Below the pieces are notes generated by a model. It was not told where the DNA came from. It did no database searches and worked only from the letters and a program-made list of their open reading frames with translations. A program made the translations under genes and the position numbers. Below are positions 6,601 through 6,685 of a DNA stretch of 6,685 nt, one piece after another. Location: positions 1-6,685 of the forward strand of contig CAMKAR010000117.1 in NCBI GenBank assembly GCA_946410535.1, read 5' to 3'. The stretch is from an uncultured Bacteroidales bacterium (GTDB taxonomy: Bacteria > Bacteroidota > Bacteroidia > Bacteroidales > F082). Within the stretch, counting starts at the first letter, position 1, and every line of letters starts with the position of its first letter.

Positions 6601-6627
6601 TTTGATTAGGAAAACAGTTGTTTTTTT

Positions 6628-6645
6628 ATCTTCCTTAATTCCGCA
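6628..6645 (+). promoter_or_regulatory. Promoter-like element downstream of nrdJ, probably for the next gene
   Basis: ATCTTCCTTAATTCCGCA matches the element upstream of nrdJ (3737-3754) at 16 of 18 positions. It is preceded by a T-run (6621-6627). Its core TAATTCCG has two mismatches from TAnnTTTG, so the match to the earlier copy is the main evidence. No start codon or coding pattern is visible in 6601-6685, so the gene it would serve lies beyond the window. Confidence 0.35.
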
Positions 6646-6685
6646 ACACTATTACAAATATAACTTTTTAAGTACCTGAGCAACA

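Noticed and set aside
6611..6627. AAAACA / TGTTTT followed by a T-run as a terminator for nrdJ
   Set aside because: The stem would be about 5 bp, almost all A-T, with a tiny loop. It is too weak to call as an intrinsic terminator.

Overview
The window looks like chromosomal DNA of a Bacteroidales bacterium (Bacteroidota). Several signs point that way. Coding regions are fairly GC-rich, while the gaps are AT-rich and carry matches to the Bacteroidota -7 promoter box TAnnTTTG. Shine-Dalgarno sequences are not evident. The proteins also have a familiar Bacteroidales flavour, notably a class II ribonucleotide reductase with a Cys-rich tail and a short XRE regulator of a type common in this group. 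Genus cannot be fixed from the window; a Prevotella-like or Bacteroides-like gut lineage is an inference.

Left part (1-887): a small regulatory module. On the minus strand a short protein with a HigA/XRE-like helix-turn-helix pattern (118-375) is followed 23 bp later by the start of an exported protein (94 to 1, cut by the window edge) with a clear signal peptide. Divergently, a 104-aa XRE-type regulator is encoded at 573-887. The 197-bp gap between them holds repeated copies of AATATTGC, three direct and one inverted, with the direct copies spaced by about whole helical turns. One copy overlaps the minus-strand -7 box. This looks like an operator array for cross-regulation or autoregulation.

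Middle part (917-3665): a small MscS-family mechanosensitive channel on the minus strand converges on the XRE gene. It is divergent from a two-gene operon of an exosortase/archaeosortase-family membrane protein (1938-2561) and a ROK-family kinase (2568-3665, 6 bp later). The 109-bp divergent gap has an 11-bp perfect inverted repeat that contains a -7 box on each strand. The operon ends at a strong intrinsic terminator (3700-3725).

Right part (3817-6600): nrdJ, the adenosylcobalamin-dependent ribonucleotide reductase, with all expected active-site cysteines, a charged linker and a C-terminal Cys-rich tail. An 18-nt promoter-like sequence upstream of nrdJ recurs with 16/18 identity just after it, probably the promoter of the next gene outside the window.

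Most of the window is ordinary housekeeping content. The parts that deserve a second look are the stand-alone exosortase coupled to a ROK kinase that lacks the usual zinc motif, and the divergent HTH module with its operator array and exported partner.
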